The position numbers were made by a program, and so were the translations under genes. The notes under the pieces are model-generated. The model saw only the letters and a program-made list of their open reading frames with translations. It was not told the origin of the DNA and made no database searches. Positions 1-7,452 of a DNA stretch of 60,386 bases are shown here, one piece after another; the first letter of the stretch is position 1, and each line of letters starts with the position of its first letter. The stretch covers positions 1 through 60,386 of IMG/VR virus record IMGVR_UViG_3300032053_000078; one strand, 5' to 3'. Origin of the DNA: a virus.

Positions 1-86
1 ATGAGTCCGGTGACGACGGGGATGATCGACCCGCCGATGAAGGAGTAGACGAGCGGGTCGATGTTGAGAGCAGCACTGGCGGACAT
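1..86 (-). CDS. Partial small membrane protein, holin-like (N-terminus only)
   Basis: Only the first 28 codons are in the window. The ATG (86-84) follows a good ribosome binding site, GAGGAGG, 4 nt upstream. After a short polar start, the visible residues (FIGGSIIPVVTGL and neighbours) form the beginning of a hydrophobic segment with glycines and a proline. Small proteins of this kind at the end of an actinophage tail and lysis region are often holins, but the gene is cut by the window edge, so the role is inference. It is probably the last gene of the unit driven by the promoter at 1181-1209. Confidence 0.45.
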   Translation of the reverse strand, partial: MSASAALNIDPLVYSFIGGSIIPVVTGL

Positions 87-125
87 GGGTCCTCCTCGTT
101 GTGTCGTGAGTTCGACACGTCGACG

Positions 126-956
126 CTACTGCTGGCACCCGACAAGTTCGGGGACCGGGAGGAACTCGTCCTTCACCCGGTACCGGGTGACTTCCCTGTC
201 AAACCATGACCCGTAATGGTGGGAGTGGGCGACGATCTCGACTTCGACGGTGACCCCGGGGTTGAGCTTCGCGATCGCGGTGCCGAGCATCTTGCTGAGC
301 CTGCGGGCTTCGCTGGTCGAGTAGCCGTACTGGGAAACTTCGGGGACCTCGAACCGTTCGCCGGTGCTGAGGTCGCGGAACAGGACCCGGCTGTACGACG
401 CACCGGTGAAGTTGACTTTGCCGTCGGACCAGACAGCGACCGGGTCGTTGGCTTTGCGGGTGGCGGCAGCTTTGCGGGCCGCTTCGACACGCTTCGGGTT
501 CGACGCTTTCACCGGCTTCGACCCGGGGTCGGACCGTTGAACTTTGCGTGCGTCCATCTCGTCCTGCAACCGGGATGCGATTTCGCCGCCGAGGAACTCG
601 TCGACCATGTCGACGTACAGCTCGCAGAACTGCCAGCCGTGCCCGGCCCAAGTGTCACCGGTGTTCGCATAGTTCTGCGACGTCGCGCAGTGCGCCAGTT
701 CGTGAATGACCACCCACCGCTTGCGAGCTGGAGCGGAGATCCTGATGAGGCCCTTGCCGTAAGCAATGCCACCTCGACCCGCGCTTGTGCCGACGGCGAC
801 TTCGATCAGACCCCGGTCCTGCCAGAACTCTGACCGCATGATCTGGTTGGCGTAGCGGACCGTCTCGTCATGGGTGGCGAACTCGACGGGGGTGTGACCG
901 TGGGCCGCCCACTCGGCGGCGTACACCTTGCTCCGTTGGTAGTCGCGGGCTTTCAT
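126..956 (-). CDS. SprT-like zinc metallopeptidase (HELAH motif)
   Basis: The 276-residue protein has a zincin motif: His85, Glu86 and His89 in VVIHELAHC, followed by His106 in the stretch WAGHGWQF as a likely third zinc ligand. The spacing and sequence resemble the actinobacterial TIGR04338-type and SprT-like metallohydrolases. The second half is basic, then beta-rich, and unassigned. The start ATG overlaps the TGA of the 64-residue gene upstream (ATGA), so the two are probably translationally coupled. No signal peptide is seen, so a cytoplasmic role is likelier than cell-wall lysis. The family assignment is from memory; the HExxH motif is directly visible. Confidence 0.75.
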   Translation of the reverse strand: MKARDYQRSKVYAAEWAAHGHTPVEFATHDETVRYANQIMRSEFWQDRGLIEVAVGTSAGRGGIAYGKGLIRISAPARKRWVVIHELAHCATSQNYANTGDTWAGHGWQFCELYVDMVDEFLGGEIASRLQDEMDARKVQRSDPGSKPVKASNPKRVEAARKAAATRKANDPVAVWSDGKVNFTGASYSRVLFRDLSTGERFEVPEVSQYGYSTSEARRLSKMLGTAIAKLNPGVTVEVEIVAHSHHYGSWFDREVTRYRVKDEFLPVPELVGCQQ

Positions 957-1147
957 GCCTGCGCCTTGATGTCGGTGCTACCGAACGCTGACCCGGGGTT
1001 GACGACCCGCTGGTCGACGCCGTGGGCGGCGATGTTGGCGAGGGCCTGAGCGGTGGCTGCGGCCTTCGTGGTGAACGGGCCGTTCTGAACGATGCGGCCT
1101 GAACGGTCGGTGTAGCGGACGATCCAACGTCGGCGGGGAATGGTCAT
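953..1147 (-). CDS. Small basic protein, 64 aa, unknown function
   Basis: ATG at 1147 follows the leader AAGGAGCACCACCC, which recurs before other early-type genes of this phage. The product starts with MTIPRRRWIVRY and is short and basic, with an alanine-rich middle (KAAATAQALANIAAHG). I do not recognise it. It is the first gene after a clear minus-strand promoter (1181-1209) and ends in an ATGA overlap with the zinc peptidase gene. An upstream in-frame extension to 1195 would cross the promoter and is rejected. Confidence 0.75.
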   Translation of the reverse strand: MTIPRRRWIVRYTDRSGRIVQNGPFTTKAAATAQALANIAAHGVDQRVVNPGSAFGSTDIKAQA

Positions 1148-1180
1148 GGGTGGTGCTCCTTGTGTCTCTCCTACACCATT

Positions 1181-1209
1181 AGTGTAGCACGGCACACTAC
1201 AGTTATCAA
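1181..1209 (-). promoter_or_regulatory. Sigma70-type promoter with overlapping inverted repeat
   Basis: On the minus strand the -35 TTGATA (1209-1204) and -10 TACACT (1186-1181) are separated by exactly 17 bp. An inverted repeat CTACAC-N5-GTGTAG (1171-1187) covers the -10 and the expected transcription start near 1174. The same repeat occupies the same position in the promoter at 20501-20529, so it is a candidate operator. It drives 953-1147 and probably 126-956 and the holin-like gene. Confidence 0.7.
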
Positions 1210-1266
1210 GTAGGGATTTCGTTGGAAGTCAGGTGACACTTGGGATCTTCGCCCCATAACTGGGGG

Positions 1267-1295
1267 TTGTGTATCGTGACGAACTACGGTATAAT
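1267..1295 (+). promoter_or_regulatory. Plus-strand sigma70-type promoter
   Basis: TTGTGT (1267-1272), a 17-bp spacer and a perfect TATAAT (1290-1295). The spacer begins ATCGTGA, as in several minus-strand promoters of this window. It is divergent from the promoter at 1181-1209 and drives the two plus-strand genes. The expected start near 1302 leaves a leader of about 20 nt before ATG 1323. Confidence 0.75.
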
Positions 1296-1322
1296 GAAGG
1301 TGTGAGAGAAGTGACCACCACC

Positions 1323-1835
1323 ATGACCACCACCACCGACACCGTCACCATCAAGATCCCGAGAGCGTTCTACGACGACCACATCGACCGGGACTGCGGC
1401 CAGACCGGCCGCATCGTCCACCGGACGAAGGCGCTCTACACCGTCGAGCTGGACGCCGAAGCCTTCGCCGACCTCAAGTCGGACGCTGACTACTACAGCA
1501 CCCCGGCCGACTTCGACCGGTACATGTTCGGACTCTGCATGTCGGCCGCAGCGACCGCCCGTCGGCTCGCCGAGGTGGACCGACCCGCCGAGGTGGACCG
1601 GCCCGCAGAGGTGGCAACCGACGCCCCCGACATTCGTGCCGCAGCGTTCGCCGCATACAGGGCAGCAGATGACACGCCCGGCGGTGGTAACGCCGGGGCG
1701 ATGCTCAGTGTGATCGTCGAGGCGTTCGAGGTGACCCCGGACAGGCGACGCCCGACAGTGTGGGCTGATGGGTGGAACGCTGACCGTTTCGCCCGAGAGT
1801 TCGACACCAACCTCCCCGACGAGAACTTCCTCTAA
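1323..1835 (+). CDS. Hypothetical protein, 170 aa
   Basis: One of only two plus-strand genes outside the intein region. I chose ATG 1323 because the promoter's TATAAT ends at 1295 and the GAGAGAAG purine run precedes this ATG; the in-frame ATG at 1269 lies upstream of the transcription start. The N-terminal 70 residues (VTIKIPRAFYDDHIDRD onward) resemble hypothetical proteins of actinobacterial plasmids and phages, from memory. Residues near 95-110 hold a short tandem repeat, AEVDRP twice and then AEV. Function unknown. Promoter and position suggest an early gene. Confidence 0.7.
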   Translation: MTTTTDTVTIKIPRAFYDDHIDRDCGQTGRIVHRTKALYTVELDAEAFADLKSDADYYSTPADFDRYMFGLCMSAAATARRLAEVDRPAEVDRPAEVATDAPDIRAAAFAAYRAADDTPGGGNAGAMLSVIVEAFEVTPDRRRPTVWADGWNADRFAREFDTNLPDENFL

Positions 1836-1858
1836 CCACAACCACAAGGAGCACCACC

Positions 1859-2161
1859 ATCAACACCTCCACCTACCCCATCAAGATCAAGGCCAGCGCC
1901 CACGTCATCGGCTTCTGGCAAGGCTCCGAGGAGGGATCGTACGAGAACCTCGACGGAGCGAGCACCGAGACCCCGCATGTGTTCGAGATCCTCACCCGGC
2001 ACCGCACCGTCATCGAGATCCGCAACGACGCCGAGGCGCTCACCGTCTTGAAGTCCGCCGACTATCAAGGCGAAGGCGGGATATGGGATGAGGACCACCC
2101 AACCCATCGGGCCATCGACCGGATCGCAGATCAGATCCTCGGTCACGACATGGCACAGTGA
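1859..2161 (+). CDS. Hypothetical protein, 100 aa, apparent ATC start
   Basis: The reading frame is open from ATC at 1859 to TGA at 2161. The sequence just before it, AAGGAGCACCACC, is exactly the leader that stands before ATG in other genes here, so translation most likely begins at this ATC codon. The first normal start in frame is GTG 1979, which has no ribosome binding site and would remove 40 residues. The product starts INTSTYPIKIKASAHVIGFW and is otherwise unrecognised. It follows the 170-residue gene by 23 nt and is probably cotranscribed. A sequencing error in ATG is the alternative. Confidence 0.65.
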   Translation: MNTSTYPIKIKASAHVIGFWQGSEEGSYENLDGASTETPHVFEILTRHRTVIEIRNDAEALTVLKSADYQGEGGIWDEDHPTHRAIDRIADQILGHDMAQ

Positions 2162-2174
2162 GACCGGGTCGACG

Positions 2175-2414
2175 TCAACCAACTGACGCCGCGTCGAGAG
2201 CCGCGATCAACCGCACCCACCCGACACCGGTCAACCTCTCCGGTTCGTTCGCCCGGAACCACCCCAACATTTCGGTGACCGCACCAACCAGCTCGCCCAC
2301 CACGTCCGGCTCAACGGCCCGGCGTTTCGCTTTCGTCGTCGACCCGTATGACCCGACAACGGTCGCACCCGGAAACGCTTTCGCCAACGCCGCCGCTAAC
2401 TCGTCAGCCGTCAT
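2175..2414 (-). CDS. Hypothetical protein, 79 aa
   Basis: Starts MTADELAAALAKAF at ATG 2414, overlapping the TGA (2406-2404) of the gene upstream by 11 nt. Helical N-terminus, then a short basic segment with a repeated Gly-Ser and Lys-Arg character. Not recognised. It is the last gene of a minus-strand unit and converges with the plus-strand gene ending at 2161, only 13 nt away. Confidence 0.6.
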   Translation of the reverse strand: MTADELAAALAKAFPGATVVGSYGSTTKAKRRAVEPDVVGELVGAVTEMLGWFRANEPERLTGVGWVRLIAALDAASVG

Positions 2415-2583
2415 GGCGGTGCTTGTCGTTCGACTTGAACACCCCCTCGCGATGCGCCCACTCGTGCGTACCCCACATCCGATCGGTGTCCATCACGTCA
2501 ACATGAGACCGGGTGAACCCGTGGTCGACGACGAGATGCTCACACATCGCCGCCCACCCGTACGGAAACGGGATCGCCTTCAC
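2404..2583 (-). CDS. Small His-rich protein, 59 aa, possible zinc binder
   Basis: I place the start at GTG 2583, where GTGA overlaps the stop of the 163-residue gene; longer ORF starts would run deep into that gene. The product contains HLVVDHGF, THEWAHREG and KHRH, a His and Asp pattern like small actinophage proteins thought to bind metal (memory, low specificity). No cysteines. Function unknown. It sits between two overlapping small genes and is probably coupled to both. Confidence 0.65.
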   Translation of the reverse strand: MKAIPFPYGWAAMCEHLVVDHGFTRSHVDVMDTDRMWGTHEWAHREGVFKSNDKHRHDG

Positions 2584-3071
2584 AGGTCCATACCTGTGAC
2601 CTGACGTAGCCCTTTTACGAGCGTCTGTTGCGCGGACAGTCGGGCTTGCACCGCGTACAACGCCTTCCCGCATGAGTCCGCGGCGGCCGCGCAGATCAGG
2701 TACGTCCGGTACAACTCCTCACCCGGGACACCCCGCGCCGACGTCGCCAGCTTCGCCGTCGCCAACCTCACGTCCTCCGACGTCCGTTCCCCCTGATTCG
2801 CCACCCGCAGGATCGTCCGATCGCGATGCTCCTCCCACTCGGCTTTCGCCCGGGCCGCGTTCTCGGTCAGATCCGCGTAGTCGACGACCAGCTCCCCGAG
2901 GTGTGTGTCGCACGCCAAGATGCGCCGTTCGACTTCCATGAGCGTCGGGATGTCCGGCAACATTTCGCCGGTCTCACGGTCGACGTTCGCCCCCGGCTTA
3001 CGGACCCGACGGTCGACGTGGCGGGCCGGGACCGCGGCGTCGCGTTCAGCTTGCGATGGTTCAGCTACCAT
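2580..3071 (-). CDS. Helical hypothetical protein, 163 aa
   Basis: ATG 3071 has no convincing ribosome binding site but is preceded, 6 nt away, by TATACT (3083-3078), so a leaderless mRNA is likely. Residues 40-160 are mostly alpha-helical with charged heptad-like patterns (AARAKAEWEEHRDRTIL). Proteins of similar look are common, unnamed members of actinophage genomes. It heads the overlapping set 3071 to 2175. Confidence 0.7.
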   Translation of the reverse strand: MVAEPSQAERDAAVPARHVDRRVRKPGANVDRETGEMLPDIPTLMEVERRILACDTHLGELVVDYADLTENAARAKAEWEEHRDRTILRVANQGERTSEDVRLATAKLATSARGVPGEELYRTYLICAAAADSCGKALYAVQARLSAQQTLVKGLRQVTGMDL

Positions 3072-3077
3072 CCGCCA

Positions 3078-3083
3078 AGTATA
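3078..3083 (-). promoter_or_regulatory. -10 box (TATACT) for a leaderless start at 3071
   Basis: TATACT is followed after 6 nt (TGGCGG) by the ATG at 3071, so transcription would begin at about the start codon. The -35 region is weak (ATGGTC at 17 bp). A CGTAGCGTGA element lies upstream, shared with the promoters at 26659 and 55924. Confidence 0.5.
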
Positions 3084-3091
3084 GGCTCACG

Positions 3092-3256
3092 CTACGACCT
3101 GACCATCGGAAGGTGCGCCCGGAGTTCGTTGAGGTCAGTCCGCATGTCAGCGACCTCCCACTGCAACTCGCGGATCATCTTCAACAGGGCGTTCGACCGC
3201 TCCAAAGCCACACGAGCGATGTCGGGTTCAGTCTTGCGTTGGCGGCGGTTGGACAT
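3092..3256 (-). CDS. Small coiled-coil protein, 54 aa
   Basis: The C-terminal 40 residues have a heptad pattern (RSNALLKMIRELQWEVADM) and look like one helix. I chose ATG 3256 because GGAAGG lies at good spacing; ATG 3262 and an earlier codon at 3280 are also in frame. It overlaps the end of the membrane/coiled-coil gene upstream by 29 nt. Function unknown; small helical partners are common near actinophage lysis genes. Confidence 0.55.
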   Translation of the reverse strand: MSNRRQRKTEPDIARVALERSNALLKMIRELQWEVADMRTDLNELRAHLPMVRS

Positions 3257-3515
3257 ATCCATAACCTTCCCACGGGTCACCGCCCAAGGAGCGGACCCGT
3301 CCTCGCATGTCGTTGAGTTCGATTCGTAGATTGTGGATTTCGCTGCCGAGCCGCTCGACTTCGTGCGTCAAGTTGTCGACCACAAGATCCGACGCTGTGA
3401 CGTACAGCGCCTTCACTTCCTCGGAGTTCTTTGACCTGTTACCCCACCATGCTATGAGCGCGACAACGATCGCTCCCACCGCCGCACCGACAATGGTTGC
3501 CAAAGAAAGGTTCAA
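3228..3515 (-). CDS. Single-pass membrane protein with coiled coil, 95 aa
   Basis: One clear transmembrane segment at residues 5-23 (TIVGAAVGAIVVALIAW) is followed by a coiled coil rich in Glu, Leu and Asn (DNLTHEVERLGSEIHNLRI). The start is TTG 3515, giving a TTGA overlap with the stop of the gene upstream. Topology like this suits a spanin- or holin-like accessory lysis protein, but nothing specific identifies it. It forms a pair with the three-helix membrane protein upstream. Confidence 0.65.
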   Translation of the reverse strand: MNLSLATIVGAAVGAIVVALIAWWGNRSKNSEEVKALYVTASDLVVDNLTHEVERLGSEIHNLRIELNDMRGRVRSLGGDPWEGYGYVQPPPTQD

Positions 3516-3850
3516 TCTTCACCGCCTTTCAGGATGTCCTCTGCCTTCTTGTGCTCGCGTAGCACCGACCACGCGAACGCCATCCACGGCGGACCCCACC
3601 ACACGACCAGACCGAACCCCAACATGAACGACGACCACGCACCGGGCAGCAACCAGTCAGTGAGCCGCGCAGCGTACGCGGGGATGTAGAACACGCTCAA
3701 CGCGGCCATCGAGAGGAAGATCCCCCGCAACCGGCCGGTCGTCACCCTCGACGCCCGGAAGCTCATCACCCCGCTGGCAGCGACCCCGAGGACAGTCAAG
3801 ATGATGACCGTCCGGTCAACCACAGACATCGGGGCGAGATGAACAAACAC
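3512..3850 (-). CDS. Three-helix membrane protein, possible holin, 112 aa
   Basis: Three hydrophobic segments are visible: VIILTVLGVAASGVMSF, GIFLSMAALSVFYIPAYAA and a third around SSFMLGFGLVVWW. The last 20 residues are charged. GTG 3850 is chosen because GGTGAGG lies 6 nt before it; GTG 3883 and ATG 3829 are alternatives. Size and topology fit a multi-pass phage holin or membrane accessory protein, directly coupled (TTGA) to a second membrane protein. The role is inference. Confidence 0.6.
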   Translation of the reverse strand: MFVHLAPMSVVDRTVIILTVLGVAASGVMSFRASRVTTGRLRGIFLSMAALSVFYIPAYAARLTDWLLPGAWSSFMLGFGLVVWWGPPWMAFAWSVLREHKKAEDILKGGED

Positions 3851-3918
3851 GGCGAACCTCACCCGGGGACTGCCGGGGTTCACAGGTTACCGGGCGGACC
3901 TCGACGTCAAGTGGAGGG

Positions 3919-4113
3919 TCACAGAACCGGGACGAGGATTGAACCTGCGACCAATCCGGGTACCGACGTACCGGTCCACCACGCCATCTCCCCCGCCCGC
4001 AACCCGTCCATCGCGATCGTTGTCCGCGCCCGCAGCAGCAGACCGTCAGCGTCGCCAACCAGAATCGGATGATCCCGGTCCAACACCCGCTTCGACGAAC
4101 CGCAACACCCCAT
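3919..4113 (-). CDS. Small MGCCG-type protein, 64 aa
   Basis: Starts MGCCGSSKRVLDRDHPILV. The MGCCG(S/N)S beginning is shared with the unrelated-looking 64-residue gene at 26680-26874, and both sit next to structural genes. The two cysteines at positions 3-4 could bind metal or be modified. The rest is a short beta-rich protein of unknown function. Eight nucleotides separate it from the gene upstream. Confidence 0.55.
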   Translation of the reverse strand: MGCCGSSKRVLDRDHPILVGDADGLLLRARTTIAMDGLRAGEMAWWTGTSVPGLVAGSILVPVL

Positions 4114-4121
4114 CAGACGCT

Positions 4122-4409
4122 CTAGGTGTCCGTAGGAGCGTCGTCGCCGTCCGAGGTGGTAACGGTGCCCGGGTCGTCCTCGACAGCCAGAGAGACCGCA
4201 GGGGCGTCCGATACGGCCGGGTAAACGTCAGGGAGGGGAACCGGGGTGTACGGCCGGTACTCCTCGACGATCGGTTCAGTCAACGACCGCACCACCGGGA
4301 CGAGAACGCCTTGCCCGATCAGCACCGCCGTACGCGGGCTGTCCGGCCACGCCTTCACCGCGTTGCGGGGCTGGCCGGGAAGGTTGATCGTGGCGCGGTA
4401 CTCGTTCAT
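4122..4409 (-). CDS. Hypothetical tail-region protein, 95 aa
   Basis: ATG 4409 gives a product starting MNEYRATINLPGQPRNAV, with a Pro-rich middle (EEYRPYTPVPLPDVYP) and an acidic end (TTSDGDDAPTDT). It is preceded by TACGGT 7 nt before the ATG, so it may have a leaderless transcript. It overlaps the end of the glycosyltransferase ORF by 134 nt, unusually long for this genome. Function unknown. Confidence 0.6.
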   Translation of the reverse strand: MNEYRATINLPGQPRNAVKAWPDSPRTAVLIGQGVLVPVVRSLTEPIVEEYRPYTPVPLPDVYPAVSDAPAVSLAVEDDPGTVTTSDGDDAPTDT

Positions 4410-5049
4410 GGAACCCACCGTACCCCGACGGCCCAGCCTCCCGCCTCGCCTTCGCCTCCGCCGCCGCCAACTCCTCAACCGCAACATTTCGTTTCGCCGC
4501 CGTCTGCCACAGATGCACAGCGATCGCCGGTGCCCCCGACGGCACATGCCTCCCCAAAGCGTCAACCGGGATCACCCGAGGTTCACGACCGACCCCGTCA
4601 CCGTTGCAACGATCCAACAGCCGCGCCCCCGACACGTCAGCCGACACCAGATCCGACGGTCCCGCCGCCGCGATCGACGCCAACGCCTCAGCGAGAAACG
4701 GGTGACCCGCCGGGAACGCCAACGCGCAACCCTCACGGCGGCCTCGCAGCTCCGCCGTCCAGATTTCATGGGGGACCGAACCGAACAGGTTGTCCAACGG
4801 AACCACATCAGAGTCCAACCACAACCCCCCGTACTCGTGAAGCAACCAGTACCGAATGATGTTCGACCGGTGCCGCACCTCATCAACCGGACGGACTTGG
4901 CTCACGTCGACCGGGATGTCGGCGACCTCGTCAACCGTCCACTCCTTCACGATCGACTCCGGGTGCATGTTGCGGACCGCCATCCCGATCAACTCCGCGA
5001 CCGACGACGGTTCACCCTCCCAGTAACGGTGGATCGTCGGGGTTCCCAT
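4276..5049 (-). CDS. Glycosyltransferase with DXD motif (GT32-like)
   Basis: The region around residue 75 reads YGGLWLDSDVVPLDNLFG, the DXD nucleotide-sugar/metal site of the Gly_transf_sug (GT32-like) family, with the family's preceding R..IIRYWLLHEYGG helix. The N-terminal PTIHRYWEG also fits (usual form IPxxIHxxW). The start ATG 5049 shares one base with the upstream TGA (TGATG). Likely role: sugar addition to a virion protein, since it sits at the end of the tail genes. The last 45 residues lie in the overlap with 4122-4409 and look less natural, so the true C-terminus is uncertain. Confidence 0.75.
   Translation of the reverse strand: MGTPTIHRYWEGEPSSVAELIGMAVRNMHPESIVKEWTVDEVADIPVDVSQVRPVDEVRHRSNIIRYWLLHEYGGLWLDSDVVPLDNLFGSVPHEIWTAELRGRREGCALAFPAGHPFLAEALASIAAAGPSDLVSADVSGARLLDRCNGDGVGREPRVIPVDALGRHVPSGAPAIAVHLWQTAAKRNVAVEELAAAEAKARREAGPSGYGGFHERVPRHDQPSRPAPQRGEGVAGQPAYGGADRARRSRPGGAVVD
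4417..4422 (-). promoter_or_regulatory. -10-like box (TACGGT) before the start at 4409
   Basis: TACGGT ends 7 nt before ATG 4409, the spacing expected for a leaderless transcript. The same hexamer is the -10 of the stronger promoter at 24994-25022. No good -35 is visible, and it lies inside the glycosyltransferase ORF. Confidence 0.3.
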
Positions 5050-6386
5050 CAGCTCCCTCCGGGGGTGAGGCACTGATCCATCGTGGCGACAGGGGCGATC
5101 CAGTGGATCGAACCGCTCGCGCCTTCGGGGGTCGCGTACCCTAGCGTGCTGGCGTTCGTGCGACCCAAGGTGACACCCGCGGCAGTCCCATGTTGAGTGC
5201 GGACCACGAACCGGTCACCCGTGTTCATCGGGACGATCCCGCTGAGCACCGATGTCCCTTCAAGGTCGCTGTGAGCACTGAACGCACAGTTGTTGACGAA
5301 CGCACCGGCTGACGTGAACACCGAACCCGTAAAATAGAGTTCCGGGCCGTCGATCCGCTTCATCCTCATGTTGCTCTTGTACGAGTCGTTGTGGCCGTCG
5401 GCCGGTGCGGTGGTGACCACCCCGAGCGGTGCGCCCGTCGCGTCCATCGCCCAACAACTCAACGTGTGACCGGGTTGGAACCAGTTGAACGCCGAGATGT
5501 GAACGGACCCGTACCCCGCAGAGTTGAACGTCACGACACCCTCAGCTTGAAACGTGGCGTAAAGCGCCCCGGCTGCGTCGCGTTCTTCCATCCACACCCA
5601 TATCGAATCGGCCACGTTCGTCGCGAAGAACTGGATCGAAGCGGTCACCTCCATGAACCCGTACGACCTGTGCATGATGCGACCCAAGGTGGGGGTGTTG
5701 GTGTCATGGTCGAAGTTGTCGTAGTCGAACACGTTGTCCTCGAAGTCCCACAGGATCTCCGCCGGTGCCACGTTGTTCAACTGGGTGGCGTTCTGCGGCC
5801 GGATCAGCTCAGCCGCGTAGTACGGGTAGCCGTACGAGTACGGGATTTCAATGTTGTAGGAGTAGATCCCCGCCGGGCCTGCCACCAAAGCCGACGGCGA
5901 CACCGTCGCCCCGCCAGCCTCAATCTCCGAACAACACCACTGCACCGTGTATGACGGTCCGAGGACTCCGCTCCCGGCGGTAGCACCGGGGGCGACCTGC
6001 GTGGAACAGTTCACACCGGTGTCACCGGGGCTGACCTGATTGAGTCCCCCGAACGAACCGCGAGCCAGCGGGATACCACCGCGCGACGGGGTGCCGATGA
6101 TATACGCCCCATGCGGTTTGTCGAAGATCACAGCGACCCGCATCCCCGACGTCAACGACGCCCCCATCAGCGACGCCACCGTGACCGAATGACCCGTCGG
6201 GTCGCCGTCCATCGCCACGTCACAGAACGGGACAGCCGACGTCGCCGTAGCAACAATGTTCGTCACCGTCCCGAACTGGATGAAGTCCGTCGGCGCTTCC
6301 CGAGACGTCTTTTCGAGGATCGCCCGGGCGATCGTCGGTATGTCACCAAACGTCAGCGGCGCGTCATCGTTGTTGTCACCCAGCAC
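5049..6386 (-). CDS. Minor tail / baseplate protein with OB-like N-terminus
   Basis: 445 residues. Residues 35-105 (GTVTNIVATATSAVPFCDV to KPHGAYIIGTP) have the pattern of the small OB-fold found in phage baseplate spike proteins: a value-carrying beta barrel ending in a 'yiiGtp' strand. The rest is aromatic- and glycine-rich beta sequence resembling receptor-binding tips. The start is GTG 6386 with AGGGAGGG about 8 nt upstream, overlapping the upstream hub gene by 11 nt. It belongs to the minor-tail cluster after the tape measure. Receptor binding is inference. Confidence 0.65.
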   Translation of the reverse strand: MLGDNNDDAPLTFGDIPTIARAILEKTSREAPTDFIQFGTVTNIVATATSAVPFCDVAMDGDPTGHSVTVASLMGASLTSGMRVAVIFDKPHGAYIIGTPSRGGIPLARGSFGGLNQVSPGDTGVNCSTQVAPGATAGSGVLGPSYTVQWCCSEIEAGGATVSPSALVAGPAGIYSYNIEIPYSYGYPYYAAELIRPQNATQLNNVAPAEILWDFEDNVFDYDNFDHDTNTPTLGRIMHRSYGFMEVTASIQFFATNVADSIWVWMEERDAAGALYATFQAEGVVTFNSAGYGSVHISAFNWFQPGHTLSCWAMDATGAPLGVVTTAPADGHNDSYKSNMRMKRIDGPELYFTGSVFTSAGAFVNNCAFSAHSDLEGTSVLSGIVPMNTGDRFVVRTQHGTAAGVTLGRTNASTLGYATPEGASGSIHWIAPVATMDQCLTPGGS

Positions 6387-7452
6387 GATCGAACCCTCCC
6401 TGAGTCAACGTATGCGAATGGGAACCGCCCGGCGACAACTTCAAGTTCCAACCGGTCTCCCGGTACATCTCGCCGTCCCATTCGACCGTCTGGAATATGT
6501 CGTGACGCGGATCGGCGAACCCGTCGAACTGCACGTTCTTGTACCCCGACCCCGCCGCCGCGGCTTTGGTCGTCGCCATCTGCTGCGCCTGTTCCGTCGA
6601 GTTGATCCCCTGCGCCCGTTCCACGTCGACCACCTCGAACCGGCGGTTCTGAACACTGAACGGCAACCTCGCGTCCACCTCGGCAGCAGCGGAGATTTCG
6701 CCCTGCGACGGACCTGAGCACGTCACGATGTAGACGTTCGGGGCGGACAACAGGTCGTCATGCTCGACGATGGTGTCGCGAACGACCCGCGAGTTCGTCG
6801 ACGAATACACATGGTCGGGTGGGTCCGACGCCATGTCCGGCGGTTGACGAAGGATGAGGTACCCGTTGTTGTCGAAGTACGGGGGCAACCACCCCGCCAG
6901 CTTCGACAAGTCAGTCAGGATCTTCAACCGTGACTCCCCCGCCGCCCACACCACCGGGTCGGCCACGGTCGCCTGTGAACCCCACGGCAACACAACACTC
7001 GTGATCCGAACCTCACCCAAGAGTTCCTCGACCGCAGGGAGAATCCAACCCCGCTGCCCGATCCCGAACGTCTGCCGGGTGCCCTGATCCAGAATCGCGT
7101 CCTGATCGGTCATCGTCGTGTCCAGCGTCGAGACGTACGTCCCCCGGTGCAACGTCGACCCGGTGAACACGAACACCCCCATCGGCCACTCGGTCCCATC
7201 CTCCAAGATCCACGACGGTTTGATCCTGTTCGCGAACGGGTCGATGTCCCGCAACGTCTGAGGGTCCAACCGGAAACCCGACAGTTCACGTTTCGCTGTC
7301 CCCGACGTGTTCACCGAGATCGACTCGGCAGCCAACGGGACCACGTTCCCGATGACGACAAGGTCACGGTCGACAACCTCGAACCGGACCGTCGACGCGA
7401 CCTGCCCGATCCCGGGGTCCAAGTCGAGCAGAGCGTTACGCGGGACAGCCAT
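6376..7452 (-). CDS. Tail hub-like / minor tail protein, 358 aa
   Basis: ATG 7452 (MAVPRNALLDLDPG) forms TGATG with the upstream stop. The sequence has features of tail-hub (gp27/gpD-like) proteins: a first beta domain (VVDRDLVVIGNVVPLAA), a long middle segment with an aspartate-rich helix, and WLPPYFDNNGYLILRQPP, which resembles the hub motif in which a field of 'dGrL' follows a tight turn. Position after the tape measure and before the spike-like protein supports a hub role. No enzymatic motif is seen. Confidence 0.6.
   Translation of the reverse strand: MAVPRNALLDLDPGIGQVASTVRFEVVDRDLVVIGNVVPLAAESISVNTSGTAKRELSGFRLDPQTLRDIDPFANRIKPSWILEDGTEWPMGVFVFTGSTLHRGTYVSTLDTTMTDQDAILDQGTRQTFGIGQRGWILPAVEELLGEVRITSVVLPWGSQATVADPVVWAAGESRLKILTDLSKLAGWLPPYFDNNGYLILRQPPDMASDPPDHVYSSTNSRVVRDTIVEHDDLLSAPNVYIVTCSGPSQGEISAAAEVDARLPFSVQNRRFEVVDVERAQGINSTEQAQQMATTKAAAAGSGYKNVQFDGFADPRHDIFQTVEWDGEMYRETGWNLKLSPGGSHSHTLTQGGFDRAG

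Noticed and set aside
3925-4015. tRNA-like sequence on the minus strand (GCAGGTTCAATCCTCG)
   Set aside because: The T-arm cannot form a 5-bp stem with a 7-nt loop and no matching acceptor stem exists. It is coding sequence of the MGCCG gene.
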